This document shows positions 6,665 through 7,317 of a stretch of 7,317 nt of DNA, piece after piece; the stretch's first letter is position 1; the number at the start of each line of letters is the position of its first letter. Source of the stretch: Clostridia bacterium (lineage in GTDB: Bacteria > Bacillota > Clostridia > Oscillospirales > CAG-272); the NCBI GenBank assembly GCA_017556845.1, contig JAFYMA010000093.1, positions 1 to 7,317 on the forward strand. Reading direction: 5' to 3'. The notes beneath the pieces are model-generated. The model ran no database searches, was not told the origin of the DNA, and saw only the letters and a list, made by a program, of their open reading frames with translations. A program made the position numbers and the translations under genes.

Positions 6665-6668
6665 CGTT

Positions 6669-7317
6669 TTATTTCTTGTGTTTGTAAAATATATCCATAT
6701 TCGTTCTCGTTGCGATCAGAGGAGTGAGTGAAATGAACCCTTCGTGTATAGCAACGGTATCTCTGTCAAGATCATTGGGATATTCGTCAGGTATGCGTTC
6801 GCCTGTCTGAATGTACATATCGCCTTCAAGCTTTTCAAAGTGATCTGAAAAATACTGTGACCCCTGATACGTTATTCTTATACCCTTGATCTCATTGGGA
6901 ATATTGACGTTATAAAGGGGATTTTCCTGCAAAAGCTTGTTTTCTGTGATATAATCGTATACCGTGTCAAGCTGACTGTATGCATATTGCTGACCGTCAA
7001 CAAAGGATGAAAATGCAATTGCGGGAATTCCGTGCTTTGATGCTTCGAATATAGCACCGACCGTTCCGGAGTATACTATGTCGCCGCCGACATTTACGCC
7101 TTTATTGATACCCGACAAAACAAGATCGTATTTTCTTTCAAGACCTATAACGCCGAATCTTACGCAATCGGCAGGACTTGATGCCATATAGTACGCTTCT
7201 ATTCCGTCACAAAAGGGAATTTTCTTTATTTCAGTAGGGTGTATGAAGTCAATTGCGTGGCTCGTTCCGCTTTGCTCTGTTTTTGGAGCAACAACAGTTA
7301 CCTCACCGAGCTTTGAT
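6669..7317 (-). CDS. surE: 5'/3'-nucleotidase SurE, 5'-truncated by window edge
   Basis: Cytoplasmic metal-dependent phosphatase that removes phosphate from nucleoside 5'- or 3'-monophosphates. The frame stays open to the right edge: 215 residues are visible, beginning SKLGEVTVVAPKTEQSGTSH. The usual N-terminus with the metal-binding NDDG motif (about 25-35 residues) lies outside the window. Family blocks are plain: VVAPKTEQSGTSHA (8-21 of the visible part), SSPADCVRFGV (46-56), the LSGINKGVNVGGDIVYSGTV stretch (67-86) with the conserved Ser/Asn, EASKHGIPAIAFS (90-102), then NVNIPNEIKGIRIT and, near the end, AIHEGFISLTPL. The internal Met at 7187 is not the start, since SurE homology continues upstream of it. 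It converges on the barnase-like gene and shares its terminator. Transcription comes from beyond the window, so no promoter is visible. Confidence 0.95.
   Translation of the reverse strand, partial: SKLGEVTVVAPKTEQSGTSHAIDFIHPTEIKKIPFCDGIEAYYMASSPADCVRFGVIGLERKYDLVLSGINKGVNVGGDIVYSGTVGAIFEASKHGIPAIAFSSFVDGQQYAYSQLDTVYDYITENKLLQENPLYNVNIPNEIKGIRITYQGSQYFSDHFEKLEGDMYIQTGERIPDEYPNDLDRDTVAIHEGFISLTPLIATRTNMDIFYKHKK

Noticed and set aside
6669..7187. SurE as a complete short protein starting at the internal Met at 7187
   Set aside because: The open frame and clear SurE homology (VVAPKTEQSGTSH) continue upstream to the window edge, so this is an internal Met of a truncated gene.

Overview
The window looks like chromosomal DNA of a low-to-mid GC Gram-positive bacterium, most likely a gut-type member of the Clostridia. 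The reasons are the lipoprotein signal peptides, AAGGAGG-type ribosome binding sites, a textbook sigma-A promoter, and repeat and nuclease lipoproteins of a kind I associate with uncultured Oscillospirales-like Clostridia. That placement is an inference from style and not a proven taxonomy.

Layout. Bases 1-5539 hold four tightly spaced plus-strand genes that read as one transcription unit. They are the 3' part of a sugar-type ABC importer permease, its UgpB-like substrate-binding lipoprotein, a lipoprotein with a staphylococcal-nuclease-like domain followed by two OB-fold-like modules, and a 626-residue lipoprotein with an Ig-like domain and three copies of a ~145-residue module. A hairpin terminator closes the unit at 5553-5586. 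Next comes an independent plus-strand gene (5679-6632) with its own TTGATA-17-TATAAT promoter. It encodes a lipoprotein whose C-terminal half matches barnase-type guanyl ribonucleases, with counterparts of K27, E60, E73, R83, R87 and H102. A 12-bp hairpin at 6637-6664 separates it from the convergent minus-strand gene surE (5'/3'-nucleotidase), which runs off the right edge.

How they may work together. Three of the six genes concern nucleic acids or nucleotides: a surface SNase-like protein, a surface barnase-like RNase, and the cytoplasmic nucleotidase SurE. The SNase-like and repeat lipoproteins sit directly behind an importer whose binding protein most resembles the glycerol-3-phosphate/phosphodiester type. 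A plausible reading is a surface locus for binding and degrading extracellular nucleic acid and importing a product. This is a hypothesis from gene order; the imported ligand cannot be read from the sequence.

The most notable points are the barnase-like lipoprotein with a complete catalytic set but a changed guanine-site arginine and no barstar gene in view, the SNase domain with an Asp-to-Asn change at a calcium ligand, and the three-copy repeat lipoprotein of unknown function. I see no mobile elements, CRISPR arrays, tRNA or rRNA genes.
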